Source: Allomuricauda sp.
GTDB taxonomy: Bacteria; Bacteroidota; Bacteroidia; Flavobacteriales; Flavobacteriaceae
DNA length: 39,952 nt
Assembly (NCBI GenBank): GCA_030148305.1
Contig: JASBTS010000228.1
Location: 1-39,952 of the forward strand
Direction of reading: 5' to 3'
In this document: positions 16,555 through 25,750 of the stretch, piece by piece
Layout of the letters: each line of letters opens with the position of its first letter
Numbering within the stretch: position 1 is the stretch's first letter
The notes under the pieces: model-generated
What the model saw: the letters and a program-made list of their open reading frames with translations, nothing else
Database searches by the model: none
What the model was told of the DNA's origin: nothing
Made by a program: the position numbers and the translations under genes

Positions 16555-17817
16555 ATGAAAAAGATTGTTGCACTCGGGATATTGGGGTTAATAGGATTGG
16601 GTTTCACCGAGTTTGTAGAATATCCCATCGATGGATACGAACGAACGGGAATCAAAAGGCTCAAAAGGCTGGAAATGATCAAAAATGGGGAGTTGAAAGA
16701 TACTTCACCTTTGCCCGAAGGCGCCAAAAAATCATGGGAAGACATTGAGTTGAACCTGCTTTCCAGAAAAGGGGACAGCGTGGGCAGTTTTTTTGTGGTG
16801 GATGAAACCTTTCAAAAGGAAATCAATGGGCTTTTCCGAGGACTGGACAAAAGTTATTCCTTGACCATTCTCGATATTTCCGAACCGGATAGTGTTCGGT
16901 ATGCGGAACGCAACAAAACCTTGGGATACCAACCGGGGAGTGTAGGCAAATTGGCGGTATTGACAGCCCTTTTTGAGCAATTGGCCAAAATTTACCCTGA
17001 TTCCTTTGAGCTACGAACCCAATTGCTCAAAAATAAGGTGGTAAAAGCAGGGGTATGGGGGCTAACGGATGAACACACCATTCCCATTTTTAATGTGGAA
17101 AAAAACACCTTGGTAAAACGGCAGGTCATTGCCAGTGATGTGTTCAGTTTGTACGAATGGGCCGATCATATGCTTTCCGTGAGTAACAATGGTGCGGCCA
17201 GCATCGTATGGCGCGAGGCCCTTTTAATGGCCGCTTTCGGGGAAAAATATCCTGATCTTACCGAAGAGGAGGCCATGGCCTATTTTAAGGAAACCCCTAA
17301 AAAGGACCTGACAGATCTGGCCAACGATGTGGTCAATCTTCCCCTGCGAAGCTTGGGCATCACTTCAGATGAATGGAGGTTGGGCAGTTTCTTTACCACC
17401 GGGGCCAATACCTATGTGGGCGACAAGGGTGGAAGCATTGGTACGCCCTATGGATTGATGAAATTTTTGATCCAATTGGAACAGGGCAATGTTATTGATG
17501 AGGTCAGTAGTCTGGAAATGAAGCGGTTGATGTACATGACTGACCGAAGGATCCGTTATGCACAATCCCCTGCATTGAAGGATGCAGCCGTTTATTTTAA
17601 ATCGGGAAGTTTGTACAAATGCGACAGGAGCAAGGGCGAGGAATGTGGAAAGTACATGGGCAACGTGCAAAATTTCATGAACTCTGTCATCATTGTGGAG
17701 CATCCGGACAATTGTAGGTATATGGTGGTGTTGATGACCAATGTACTGCGAAAGAATTCCGCTTCGGACCACATGTATTTGGCCTCGGCAATAGATAAGA
17801 TCGTTAGGAAGGGTTGA
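16555..17817 (+). CDS. Class A beta-lactamase-like serine hydrolase (PBP-related)
   Basis: 420 aa. An N-terminal hydrophobic segment 'MKKIVALGILGLIGLGF' serves as a signal or anchor. The three serine beta-lactamase/PBP motifs are visible: SxxK as S129-V-G-K132 in 'QPGSVGKLAVL', SxN as 'SVSNNGAAS' (about 210-212) and KSG at 349-351 in 'YFKSGSLYKC'. It is longer than a class A beta-lactamase (about 290) through insertions between motifs, so resistance is not implied; a periplasmic hydrolase or esterase is more likely. The ATG follows the dikinase stop with no spacer (TAGATG), so the pair is translationally coupled. The last 14 bases overlap the 3' end of the convergent transporter gene. Confidence 0.8.
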   Translation: MKKIVALGILGLIGLGFTEFVEYPIDGYERTGIKRLKRLEMIKNGELKDTSPLPEGAKKSWEDIELNLLSRKGDSVGSFFVVDETFQKEINGLFRGLDKSYSLTILDISEPDSVRYAERNKTLGYQPGSVGKLAVLTALFEQLAKIYPDSFELRTQLLKNKVVKAGVWGLTDEHTIPIFNVEKNTLVKRQVIASDVFSLYEWADHMLSVSNNGAASIVWREALLMAAFGEKYPDLTEEEAMAYFKETPKKDLTDLANDVVNLPLRSLGITSDEWRLGSFFTTGANTYVGDKGGSIGTPYGLMKFLIQLEQGNVIDEVSSLEMKRLMYMTDRRIRYAQSPALKDAAVYFKSGSLYKCDRSKGEECGKYMGNVQNFMNSVIIVEHPDNCRYMVVLMTNVLRKNSASDHMYLASAIDKIVRKG

Positions 17818-20605
17818 TTTCCGCCAAGGCGTTTTGGGCAAAATCCCTTATTTTTTGGTTTTCGTCCGTGGCAAATCTTTTCAATAGAGGTTCGTACTTA
17901 CTTTCCTTTTGTTTTCCGATTAGATAAAGCACTGCCAGTTTTAAGTTCACGTCCGGCACTTGGAGCAATTGCTCAAAGCATTCCATTTCGGATGGAATGT
18001 TGTGTTTGATTTTCTGAATTGCTTCCTCCGATGAAAAATCCATGGTGGCTTCTTCAATAATAGGCAGCAATTTCTGTTTCAGGTTTCCAGTCAATAGGTT
18101 ATCCAAAAACTCGATGGATTTGTTCCGCGCCTCTTGTTTTGGGCTTAAAAGTCCCAAATAGGCATTCTGTACATCCTCCTGTACATATTTTAATCCCAAA
18201 AGCTTAAAAATACGTTCAAGACCTGCATCCAATCGTCGTTCCAAAAGTTCCAAAAGCGAAGCCCTGGCATCCCTTTCTTCTACATCGATTCCTGTCCCCG
18301 ACTTTTTCCTGTTGCGATACGAAATGATAATCTGCGTATGCATGGCCGATAAAGTCTGGTGGTACAACCTGCATTCGTCAAAAACTTTGGAAGCCACTTT
18401 AAAACGGTTGAAACGTAGGTTAGGACGCTCCTTTCTGATATCGCTGAGCGCACGGACCACTTCCAACCGGATACTCAGATCTACATCATCAAAAAGCTGG
18501 AACAGACAGTGTACCGCTTCCTTCGATTTAAAGGATTTGATGACCAAGGGTACAAACCGGCATGTTTCCAAATCTATCGTCCTTTTACTGACCTGTGAAA
18601 CCAAAATGGGCAAAATACCCGGGCCATAATTGTTCAACGATTCAATTACGATTGGGCGATAGGCTTTATGGGGCAATAAATGCAGCAATTTGTCGATGAA
18701 CATCGGATGCATGCTGATTCCTGCTGCAGTGATGGCCGCTTTTTTCAAAACTTCGTCATGGTTGTCCAGACCATCTATGATCACTTGGTAAAACTGTGGG
18801 TAACCAGAGGCGCCAACGGCTTTTAAAACAAGTGGATTGATGGGGTTTTCGTTATCGGATAAACGCTTTTCCAGCCTTCCTTGGAGGTTATGGTTCGTTC
18901 TTAAGGTCATGTTGCCGGCACTTTCCCTTGCCAAACAGAATAGGGCCGTGTCCCGGACCAATGCATTTTCGGAATCCAAGAACCGATCAAAGACATATTC
19001 TTCCTTCTGATCGGAATGTAGCAAGAGGTATTCAAAAGTGGCCAAAGTGAGGTCTTCATCCCCATATTCCAACAATTCGTTGATCTGTACCACCATAGAA
19101 GAGCTGTTCAAAAAATACAGGTTGCGCATGGCGGCGGCTTTCACTTTTAGGGATGGATGGTCCAGTAATCGCAATACATCGCTGGTAAACCGCCTGTCGT
19201 TGATTTCCATTAGCTTGTTGAGCATGAACAAAATCTGATCCTCATTACCGGATGAGAAGACACTTTTCATGCCCTCCACTACGGACACATTTTTGGCTTT
19301 TGATACCGATGCGTTCTTGTCCTTGGCGGTGGCAGATTCCAAATTGTTTTTGAAGGTGGCGTAATATTCCTTCCGCAATTCCCCGATGAAAAAAATCCAG
19401 ACCAAAACCAAACCAATGATTAGAAGGGTTACACTCAAAGTACCCAGCTCAAGTCCATTGACAAAGAAAACCAGCAAAAGCCCCGCAAAGCCAGTTGCAA
19501 TGCTATCCACTACCACATCAATGAACGATTTGGTCCGGTTCTTCAGGTCGAATGGAAGGGGCAAAGCCAGTAATTCGGAGGCACTTTTGTTGATGGATTG
19601 CTTCATGATTCCATCCATGGCCTTTATGGCCACAATGGCGGAAAGCTCCGGAAGAAAGAGGAAAAAAACAGCTCCAAAAAGAATGCCCAACGGTAAGAGC
19701 AACAAGGAAAAACCAACTCCCCAGATGCCTACGATCCGATGCGTTAAAAATAACTGTACGGCCAAGGAAAGCAAATTGAAGGTAGAGAACCAAAACGCAA
19801 AAAACGAGGTGAGCTCCTCAGGGTCTTCAATGGATTTGGCCGCAAAATCGCTGAAAAGATAATCCACCAGTTTGGCCACCAAAACCCCAACGGCAACGGT
19901 TAATGCCATATAGGTAAGGTGTCTGGACTTTTTGATGAGTTTATAAGGGTGTCCATCGGTGAGGGAGATCCTTTTTTTTTGTTTAAACTCATCCAGTTTG
20001 TTCACGCGCAATCTCCAAATGTAACGTAGTATTGGAAAACAACCCATCAACAAAACCGCGGCAATAAAGATCATGGCGTCGTTGCCGAACACAGGGGCAA
20101 ATATGGAAGTCAAATAGCCACCGAAAATACCTCCCAAAATGGCCCCAGAACCTATAAATCCGAATAGTCTTTTGGCATCCCTAACGTTGTAGACCAGATT
20201 GGCCAAAACCCAAAACTGGGAAGCGGACAACACCGCATAGATCGATACCCATATATAGAAGAAAAACAAAAGGTAGGTATTCATCAACCCAAAAATCAAC
20301 AGAAAGCCGAGTGCGATCAAAATGATAATCGAGGTTGAAAGGGTAGTTTTTATAATGCGGTTCAGTTCAAACTTGGCAAGTATCTTGGTGTAGAACATGG
20401 AACTTGCCACCGCGGTAAGGGCTACTAAAATATAGGCTAATGACAATTTTTCGGCACCGAGTTCGGAAAGGAACAGGGCATTGATGGTCGGTTTAATGAT
20501 CAACAATACCGAAATGATCAAAAAAATATAGCAGAACATAAAAAGGGAGATTTTGTATTCTCCCTTTCGTATATCAAAAAATTGATTTGCCAGTCTATAG
20601 ATCAT
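17804..20605 (-). CDS. ATP/ADP-translocase-like (NTT/Npt family) membrane protein fused to HEAT repeats
   Basis: 933 aa. The first ~415 residues form about 12 membrane helices; 'VLLIIKPTINALFLSELGAEKLSLAYILVALTAVASS', 'SQFWVLANLVYNVRDAKRLFGFIGSGAILGGIFGG' and the later 'NKSASELLALPLPFDLKNRTKSFIDVVVDSIATGFAG' are typical of NTT/Tlc nucleotide transporters and their free-living relatives. Residues from about 445 to the end are HEAT-like helical pairs ('LLDHPSLKVKAAAMRNLYFL', 'DENQKIRDFAQNALAEI') probably in the cytoplasm. Transported substrate is not proven; nucleotide exchange is the family activity. It is 22 bases downstream of a serine hydrolase gene on the same strand and converges on the dikinase operon with a 14-base 3' overlap. 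Confidence 0.83.
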   Translation of the reverse strand: MIYRLANQFFDIRKGEYKISLFMFCYIFLIISVLLIIKPTINALFLSELGAEKLSLAYILVALTAVASSMFYTKILAKFELNRIIKTTLSTSIIILIALGFLLIFGLMNTYLLFFFYIWVSIYAVLSASQFWVLANLVYNVRDAKRLFGFIGSGAILGGIFGGYLTSIFAPVFGNDAMIFIAAVLLMGCFPILRYIWRLRVNKLDEFKQKKRISLTDGHPYKLIKKSRHLTYMALTVAVGVLVAKLVDYLFSDFAAKSIEDPEELTSFFAFWFSTFNLLSLAVQLFLTHRIVGIWGVGFSLLLLPLGILFGAVFFLFLPELSAIVAIKAMDGIMKQSINKSASELLALPLPFDLKNRTKSFIDVVVDSIATGFAGLLLVFFVNGLELGTLSVTLLIIGLVLVWIFFIGELRKEYYATFKNNLESATAKDKNASVSKAKNVSVVEGMKSVFSSGNEDQILFMLNKLMEINDRRFTSDVLRLLDHPSLKVKAAAMRNLYFLNSSSMVVQINELLEYGDEDLTLATFEYLLLHSDQKEEYVFDRFLDSENALVRDTALFCLARESAGNMTLRTNHNLQGRLEKRLSDNENPINPLVLKAVGASGYPQFYQVIIDGLDNHDEVLKKAAITAAGISMHPMFIDKLLHLLPHKAYRPIVIESLNNYGPGILPILVSQVSKRTIDLETCRFVPLVIKSFKSKEAVHCLFQLFDDVDLSIRLEVVRALSDIRKERPNLRFNRFKVASKVFDECRLYHQTLSAMHTQIIISYRNRKKSGTGIDVEERDARASLLELLERRLDAGLERIFKLLGLKYVQEDVQNAYLGLLSPKQEARNKSIEFLDNLLTGNLKQKLLPIIEEATMDFSSEEAIQKIKHNIPSEMECFEQLLQVPDVNLKLAVLYLIGKQKESKYEPLLKRFATDENQKIRDFAQNALAEINPS

Positions 20606-20627
20606 TGGTCAATATGCTATCCAATGT

Positions 20628-21530
20628 CTAAATTTCGGGTTTTTTCAATACTTTTTCCACTGGTTTTACCAGATTTCGGATGATTTGCTCGCCATCCGGA
20701 TCATCAACAAGGGCCACCAATATGTATCTGCGATTGGATTCTTTTCCCCAGACTAAAATGGAATCGGAGTGGAACGTTTTCCAGGATCCCGATTTTCGGA
20801 ACAAGCGTGCCGAAGGGGCAATGATGTCCAAAGTATTCACGAATTTATGGTGCAACTCAGGGTTTTCCATGATGTTCAACATCTGTTTGGACCTTTTTTC
20901 GTTCACCAATTGGCCATTGGCCAAAAGATAATAGAACCTACAAACCTGGGTTACCGAAGCGGCATGGCTTAGATTTTTCAAGGGTTCCCTATTGGTGTCA
21001 CCACCACCGCCATACCGTTTGCCTACCCAAAGTCCTCCGCCGTTTTCCTCATCGTAAAAGGCATATTTGGGGTCCGTCATAACCGATTCTATTTTAGCAT
21101 ACCCAACACGGTCTATCATTCGGGTGGAGGCTGCATTGTCCGACTTGCTTATCATCAACCTCATATCCTTTTTCACCTCTTGGGTTTCCACCAGCTCTCC
21201 CTTTTCAATGGCGTCCATGGCTGAAAGGAGAATGGCTATTTTAGGCAAGCTTGCGGCATACATCATGTAATTGCCATTGATCCTTGCAAATCGAACATTT
21301 TCGGGATTGCTAAGATCCACAATCCCAACGGCCATCTTTTTTTGTGAAATCAAATGGGACCAGGTTTCGTTGCTCATAATTTCCTCTTCCAAACTGTTTT
21401 GAAGGGAAGTGTCTACCAACTTGGTGAGCGGCTTCATGTTTTGGCTTCCCATTTTCAGAGGCAAAGCTTGTTGTCCTGAAACGGATGGGATTAGGCCGGA
21501 AAAAAATAAAACAACAAAAAAGTTCCTCAT
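20628..21530 (-). CDS. Class A beta-lactamase-like serine hydrolase, second copy
   Basis: The track starts at a TTG (21533), but the next codon is ATG (21530), giving 300 aa with the signal peptide 'MRNFFVVLFFSGLIPSVSGQ'. Motifs: SxxK as S94-L-P-K97 in 'AASLPKIAIL', SDN at 130-132 in 'SKSDNAAS', and KSG at 246-248 in 'FRKSGSWKT'. The size and spacing are close to true class A enzymes, though the omega-loop Glu is not obvious, so catalytic type is uncertain. It is the first gene of an operon with the NTT/HEAT protein and has a good promoter upstream. It shares the family, but not close sequence, with the 420-aa hydrolase across the convergent junction. Confidence 0.83.
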   Translation of the reverse strand: MRNFFVVLFFSGLIPSVSGQQALPLKMGSQNMKPLTKLVDTSLQNSLEEEIMSNETWSHLISQKKMAVGIVDLSNPENVRFARINGNYMMYAASLPKIAILLSAMDAIEKGELVETQEVKKDMRLMISKSDNAASTRMIDRVGYAKIESVMTDPKYAFYDEENGGGLWVGKRYGGGGDTNREPLKNLSHAASVTQVCRFYYLLANGQLVNEKRSKQMLNIMENPELHHKFVNTLDIIAPSARLFRKSGSWKTFHSDSILVWGKESNRRYILVALVDDPDGEQIIRNLVKPVEKVLKKPEI

Positions 21531-21556
21531 CAATAAGTGGGGTATAAAAAACTAAC

Positions 21557-21584
21557 CAAAATTATATAATCCAAAGATGTACAA
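21557..21584 (-). promoter_or_regulatory. Bacteroidota-type promoter for the hydrolase/transporter operon
   Basis: Read on the minus strand, TTG (21584-21582), 17 bases, then TAATTTTG (21564-21557). The -7 element fits TAnnTTTG exactly and the spacing suits the sigma-ABfr consensus. It lies about 27 bases ahead of ATG 21530. Confidence 0.5.
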
Positions 21585-21741
21585 TGTGTTAAAAATTAAA
21601 TTTTAGATGAAATGTCAACGCGAGCAACGGTGCAGGCTTTGTTTCGATTTCATCAAATCAATTGTTAAAAAAACACGTTGAGTCATGAACAACGCACTTC
21701 AGGTAAAACGCTGTCCCTGTTACTTTTATTTTTCAATTAGG

Positions 21742-24036
21742 CTATAGTAATGGCATTTTAATTCCTAATGAAATATTCCGCCCAGGACTGTAGATCTCGT
21801 ACGACCGGAATCGGCTCATGTGATCTAAATATTTATGATCCAACAGGTTGTTGGCGTTCAGGAAAAATTCCATTTTACGGTAGTGGGTGTCCAACCCCAA
21901 ATGTACCAAGGTATAGCCAGGAGTTTCCATTTCGTTGGATGCCACTTGGTGCTGCTCAAAACTTGTGTTGGTGCCAATATTGAACGTCCATTCGGTCAAT
22001 TTGCCCCAGTGGTCCCAAGTGATAAACAGGTCGTTGTTCCATTTGGTGGGTGGCATTTGGTAGAGGTACTCGTCCTCATCGGCCAATTTTCCTTTTAAGG
22101 AAGAAAGGGATGTTTCCAAATGCCCCCATGAAATGGCAGTTGGATGGAGATTTAACATGAACTCACCCCCATAAATATTCGCATCGTGTTGCTGAAATTC
22201 ATGCAGGGGAACCAATACTTCCGGATCCAAATTGCTGTTGGTTTCATCTCCGGTGGGAGTTATGTATATATAATCGTTTATGCCATTATAAAATAGGCTT
22301 CCTTCCAAGGAAATTTGTTTGCCTTCATAAGAAATGCTAGCGTCCCATTCGGTATTGGTTTCCTTCTCAAAATCTGGGTTGCCAACTTCATACCGTTGAC
22401 TTTCCAGTTTTACGCCATTGGACATCAACTCGTTGAGGTTCGGAGATCGGTAACCAGTGGCTACACTTGCCCTTAATACCACATGTTTCATAGGCTCAAA
22501 AGCGGCACCCAAGGAATAACTAAGATTGTTATAGGTTCTGGAAACGGCAGGTTGGGTCACGGTTGTGTTTGTGCGTTCCTCCGTATCCAGGTTTCGGTGA
22601 TCATAACGGGCCCCAATGCTGAGGGTGAAATGATCTTCTTCCCATCGGCTGACCCCAAAAAAGCCAATATCGTTAATATCGGCATCCGGAATCAATTGTG
22701 TAGTGCCCTTATTGCCGTTCGTGTTGTTCTTGTGCATGCCCTGTGAACCTACAATGGTGTGGAAATGCCCCATTTCTGGAAGTAACCATTTTACATCATA
22801 GGTGTAGGATTTTAGGATCATGTCCAGATACGTATATCCTTTTTTGTTGCCTGCGAGTTCCTCGTTTTCGGTGCGGTGGTTGTTCTGGTAGCCCAAAGTG
22901 GCTTTTATGGTGGAGGCACCGGCCAAAATAGTGGTTTTGGATATGATTCTATGGTCTACGACCCCATGGAAAGGCGCTTCGGTCTCAAAGGGAAATTTTT
23001 CCTTTTCCAAACTATCAATGTTGATGATGCGGCCGTCTTCGTCCTTTACAATATCCTTTCCGTCCAAAATGCCATAAAAAGCTTGGTTGAAGGTGTACGA
23101 AAGCTTGGAATTCCCCCAAGACCTGTTGATTCCCGCAAAACCTTTGGCACCATATTCCAAAAGACGTGTATTGGGCACCCTAAAATCAAATCCGTCATAA
23201 AAGTAATCGGAGAGCAATTTGCCAAGGGCGCTGACGCCCCAATTGAATTTTTCTGTGGAACTTTTTACCCCGGCCTCGGCTCTTCCTCCCCGGTTGTTGG
23301 AGTAGGCCATGGCCTCCATGTCGGCTTCCGTAGCGCCCACTTCGGCTGGTTTTTCTTCCACAAAACGAACAATGCCACCCATGGCTTCAGGACCATAAAG
23401 TAACGAGGATGGGCCTTTGATGATCTCAATATGGTCCATCCCCAATTCGTTAACACCGATACCGTGTTCGTCATCCCATTGTTGCGTCTCAAAACGGATT
23501 CCGTCCACCACGGTCAAAACGCGGTTGCTGGAAAGTCCCCTGATCACCGGTCTGCTGACCAATGGCCCTGTGGAAACGGCACTTACCCCAGGTGTTTTGG
23601 GGATGATGTCCATAACGCTCATACCACCGGTCTTGGCCAATTGTTGCTTGGGGATCACATCAATTTTAAAGGTTTCCTCTTGTTGGGGTTTTTCGTAAGC
23701 TGCGGCTACCACCACTTCATTGATAGCAAAAGGTTGTGGTTCAAGGGCAATGTTCAGGTTGAGTTCCTGTTCATCATCTATTTCAAAGGTTTCCACTTCT
23801 GTTTCAAAACCCACAAAGCTCACTTGTATGGCATAAACGCCTTTCCCAAAGCCTGAAAGGCGAAAATTTCCCGAGGCATCCGTTGCGGTTGCCTTGTTGA
23901 TGGCACTCACATAAATGGATGCGCCCTCCAAAGGTTGGTTAGTTTCATTATTGGTGATAGTGCCTTTTATTGTGGTTTGGGCCTGGATTGAGAACATGGT
24001 GCCCAAACAAAGTAGGACAGATAAAAATTTGGTCAT
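21742..24036 (-). CDS. TonB-dependent outer membrane receptor with carboxypeptidase-regulatory domain
   Basis: 764 aa. Signal peptide 'MTKFLSVLLCLGTMFSIQAQ'; a carboxypeptidase-regulatory-like domain (about 22-110, 'GTITNNETNQPLEGASIYVS'); a plug (about 125-235) with 'GVSAVSTGPLVSRPVIRGLSSNRVLTVVDGIRFETQQWDDEHG' and 'HIEIIKGPSSLLYGPEAMGGIV'; then a beta-barrel of about 500 residues with 'SVATGYRSPNLNELMSNG' typical of the family. It imports a ligand through the outer membrane using TonB energy. The 'QQWDDEHG' plug motif is common in receptors of the ZnuD-like metal group, so a metal ligand is a reasonable guess. No Fur- or Zur-like site or riboswitch was recognised upstream, and no periplasmic partner is adjacent. 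Confidence 0.93.
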   Translation of the reverse strand: MTKFLSVLLCLGTMFSIQAQTTIKGTITNNETNQPLEGASIYVSAINKATATDASGNFRLSGFGKGVYAIQVSFVGFETEVETFEIDDEQELNLNIALEPQPFAINEVVVAAAYEKPQQEETFKIDVIPKQQLAKTGGMSVMDIIPKTPGVSAVSTGPLVSRPVIRGLSSNRVLTVVDGIRFETQQWDDEHGIGVNELGMDHIEIIKGPSSLLYGPEAMGGIVRFVEEKPAEVGATEADMEAMAYSNNRGGRAEAGVKSSTEKFNWGVSALGKLLSDYFYDGFDFRVPNTRLLEYGAKGFAGINRSWGNSKLSYTFNQAFYGILDGKDIVKDEDGRIINIDSLEKEKFPFETEAPFHGVVDHRIISKTTILAGASTIKATLGYQNNHRTENEELAGNKKGYTYLDMILKSYTYDVKWLLPEMGHFHTIVGSQGMHKNNTNGNKGTTQLIPDADINDIGFFGVSRWEEDHFTLSIGARYDHRNLDTEERTNTTVTQPAVSRTYNNLSYSLGAAFEPMKHVVLRASVATGYRSPNLNELMSNGVKLESQRYEVGNPDFEKETNTEWDASISYEGKQISLEGSLFYNGINDYIYITPTGDETNSNLDPEVLVPLHEFQQHDANIYGGEFMLNLHPTAISWGHLETSLSSLKGKLADEDEYLYQMPPTKWNNDLFITWDHWGKLTEWTFNIGTNTSFEQHQVASNEMETPGYTLVHLGLDTHYRKMEFFLNANNLLDHKYLDHMSRFRSYEIYSPGRNISLGIKMPLL

Positions 24037-24311
24037 ACGGTTGAATTTAGAAGGTTGGTCTGTTTTGGAAGGGAAATTACAAAACGAAAAACCAAAATAT
24101 AATAGGTTTTTGAACTTTGTGGAGATGCGCGCATCATCAAAAAAGGATAAAAAATGATATCGATGTAAACAGGATACTCCCCTCTGTTTCTGCTAGTTTG
24201 AGCTTTACTGAAATGGCAAAAATTGGTAGCGAACGATTTTTTTCATAATTTTTTTCCGAGGAATCAGTTTTATTCTAATTTTAGCTCGATCATTTAGATA
24301 ATACAAGCACC

Positions 24312-24737
24312 ATGAACAACAACCTCAGAAGAGTGATAGTGGATTATAAGAAGTTGACCCCAGAGGTACTTAAACTATTGGTGGAAAAGTACCCCGACGG
24401 TTATGGGGACAATGATGTAATTACCTTCCGCAACTTAAAGGGCGAATTGATAGAAGCCGTTGAAGTGTCTACCGATGACACCAAATATTTGGTGAAGATC
24501 AGTTTGAAATTGGAACATAGTATGGCCAATTATGACGAAGACGAGGACGACGTTGATCTTGACTCCGAAGATTTGGGCAAAATTCCAGGTAACGATGATG
24601 ATTTCTCCGGGTCAGACGGTGATGATGTAGATGCCGATGATGATGACGATCGTGATGATGTTGACAACGACGATGACGACGATGTGGATGATGTTGCGGA
24701 CGACATCGACGAGGATGACGACGAAGACGACTATTGA
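24312..24737 (+). CDS. Small protein with extremely acidic C-terminal tail
   Basis: 141 aa. Residues 1-75 look folded ('VIVDYKKLTPEVLKLLVEKYPDGYGDNDVITFRNLKGELIEAVEV'), a layout seen in conserved Flavobacteriia hypothetical proteins. From about residue 76 the sequence is almost only Asp, Glu, Gly and Val, encoded by GAT/GAC-rich DNA. No catalytic motif is seen. The tail could bind cations or basic proteins; sometimes such proteins are mislabelled as DNA primase. ATG 24312 follows an AT-rich 275-base gap that otherwise holds nothing recognisable. Only 7 bases separate its stop from the stop of the convergent dehydrogenase gene. Confidence 0.75.
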   Translation: MNNNLRRVIVDYKKLTPEVLKLLVEKYPDGYGDNDVITFRNLKGELIEAVEVSTDDTKYLVKISLKLEHSMANYDEDEDDVDLDSEDLGKIPGNDDDFSGSDGDDVDADDDDDRDDVDNDDDDDVDDVADDIDEDDDEDDY

Positions 24738-24744
24738 TCAGTCC

Positions 24745-25686
24745 CTAATTCCCTAAGTTTTTTAGCATTTCCTCGGTAGTCTGATCCAAATCGAACCTAG
24801 GCTCCCATCCCCATTGTTCACGTGCTTCGGTATCATCAATGCTGCCTGGCCATGAATCGGCGATTTGTTGCCTGAAATCTGGGGCATAACTCATTTTAAA
24901 ATTGGGGATGTGTTTTTGGATGCTGTCGGCGATTTCCTCCGGTGCAAAACTCATACCTGCCAAATTGTAGGAGGAACGGACCTTGATCTGTTCCGCCGGA
25001 CTGTCCATCAAACTGATGGTGGCCCTAATGGCATCGTCCATATACATCATTGGCAATTTGGTGCCCATTTTCAAAAAGCTTTCATATTGCCCATTTTTAA
25101 GGGCTTCGTGGTAAATCTCCACGGCATAATCCGTAGTGCCGCCACCGGGCATGGTCTTCCAACTGATCAATCCGGGATATCGAACACTTCGCACATCCAC
25201 CCCATATTTTTTAAAATAGTATTCGCACCAACGTTCCCCTGATTGTTTGCTGATCCCATACACAGTGCTGGGTTCCATGATAGTGCTTTGGGGAGTGTCC
25301 TCTTTTGGGGTGTTCGGCCCAAAGACGGCGATGCTCGATGGCCAAAAAATCTTGTTGATCTTGCTTTCCTTGGCCAAATTGAGCACATTGAACAGGGAAT
25401 TCATGTTCAGGTTCCAAGCCCGCATCGGGAATTTCTCCGCGGTGGCACTGAGCATGGCGGCCATTAGATAAATTTCATCAACATCATAATGCATCACTAC
25501 ATCTTCAATGGCGGCATAATTGGTGGCGTCCAATAGCTCAAAGGGTCCGGATTGCATCAGGGAATCGTTACCTTCACGGATATCGCTGGCAATCACATTG
25601 TCCGCACCATATTTGTTCCTAAGTTCAATGGTAAGTTCTGTGCCGATTTGGCCACAAGCGCCAATAATAAGTATAGGTTTGTGCAT
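24745..25686 (-). CDS. SDR-type L-threonine 3-dehydrogenase-like (NAD-dependent epimerase family)
   Basis: The ORF extends upstream to 25839, but that part is non-homologous; ATG 25686 (313 aa) starts directly before the Rossmann motif 'ILIIGACGQIGTEL' (GxxGxxG at 9-15). The catalytic YxxxK is 'VYGISK' and the upstream Ser lies in 'IFWPSSIAVFGPN'. 'GMSFAPEEIADSI' and 'DFRQQIADSWPGSIDDTEAREQWGWEP' are as in the short-chain threonine dehydrogenases of Flavobacterium and relatives, which oxidise L-threonine to 2-amino-3-oxobutyrate. UDP-sugar epimerase is the alternative. A glycine-forming lyase partner is not adjacent. Confidence 0.85.
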   Translation of the reverse strand: MHKPILIIGACGQIGTELTIELRNKYGADNVIASDIREGNDSLMQSGPFELLDATNYAAIEDVVMHYDVDEIYLMAAMLSATAEKFPMRAWNLNMNSLFNVLNLAKESKINKIFWPSSIAVFGPNTPKEDTPQSTIMEPSTVYGISKQSGERWCEYYFKKYGVDVRSVRYPGLISWKTMPGGGTTDYAVEIYHEALKNGQYESFLKMGTKLPMMYMDDAIRATISLMDSPAEQIKVRSSYNLAGMSFAPEEIADSIQKHIPNFKMSYAPDFRQQIADSWPGSIDDTEAREQWGWEPRFDLDQTTEEMLKNLGN

Positions 25687-25714
25687 TAAAATTGAAGTTA
25701 ATTCGGTTTGGGGG

Positions 25715-25722
25715 CAAAGATA
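25715..25722 (-). promoter_or_regulatory. -7 box (TATCTTTG) upstream of the threonine dehydrogenase gene
   Basis: On the minus strand this reads TATCTTTG, an exact TAnnTTTG match, 28 bases before ATG 25686. It supports the short start. No -33 TTG is present at the expected spacing. Confidence 0.35.
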
Positions 25723-25750
25723 CCCTTTATTAAAATTTGTACATTCGCCT

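Noticed and set aside
16555-17817. Antibiotic-resistance beta-lactamase
   Set aside because: All three active-site motifs are present, but length, insertions and operon context with a dikinase argue for another substrate; resistance cannot be claimed.
19386-19862. 158-aa plus-strand ORF
   Set aside because: Antisense to the conserved membrane core of the NTT-like gene; composition is that of a shadow frame.
22876-23856. 175-aa and 141-aa plus-strand ORFs
   Set aside because: Antisense shadows of the TonB-dependent receptor plug and barrel.
24534-24735. Possible non-coding tandem repeat or CRISPR-like pattern
   Set aside because: The GAT/GAC periodicity is in frame and encodes the acidic tail; there are no spacers or exact repeat units.
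25520-25750. N-terminal part of the 243-aa ORF ahead of the lipoprotein
   Set aside because: Antisense to the dehydrogenase gene; the lipoprotein signal begins exactly at ATG 25751.
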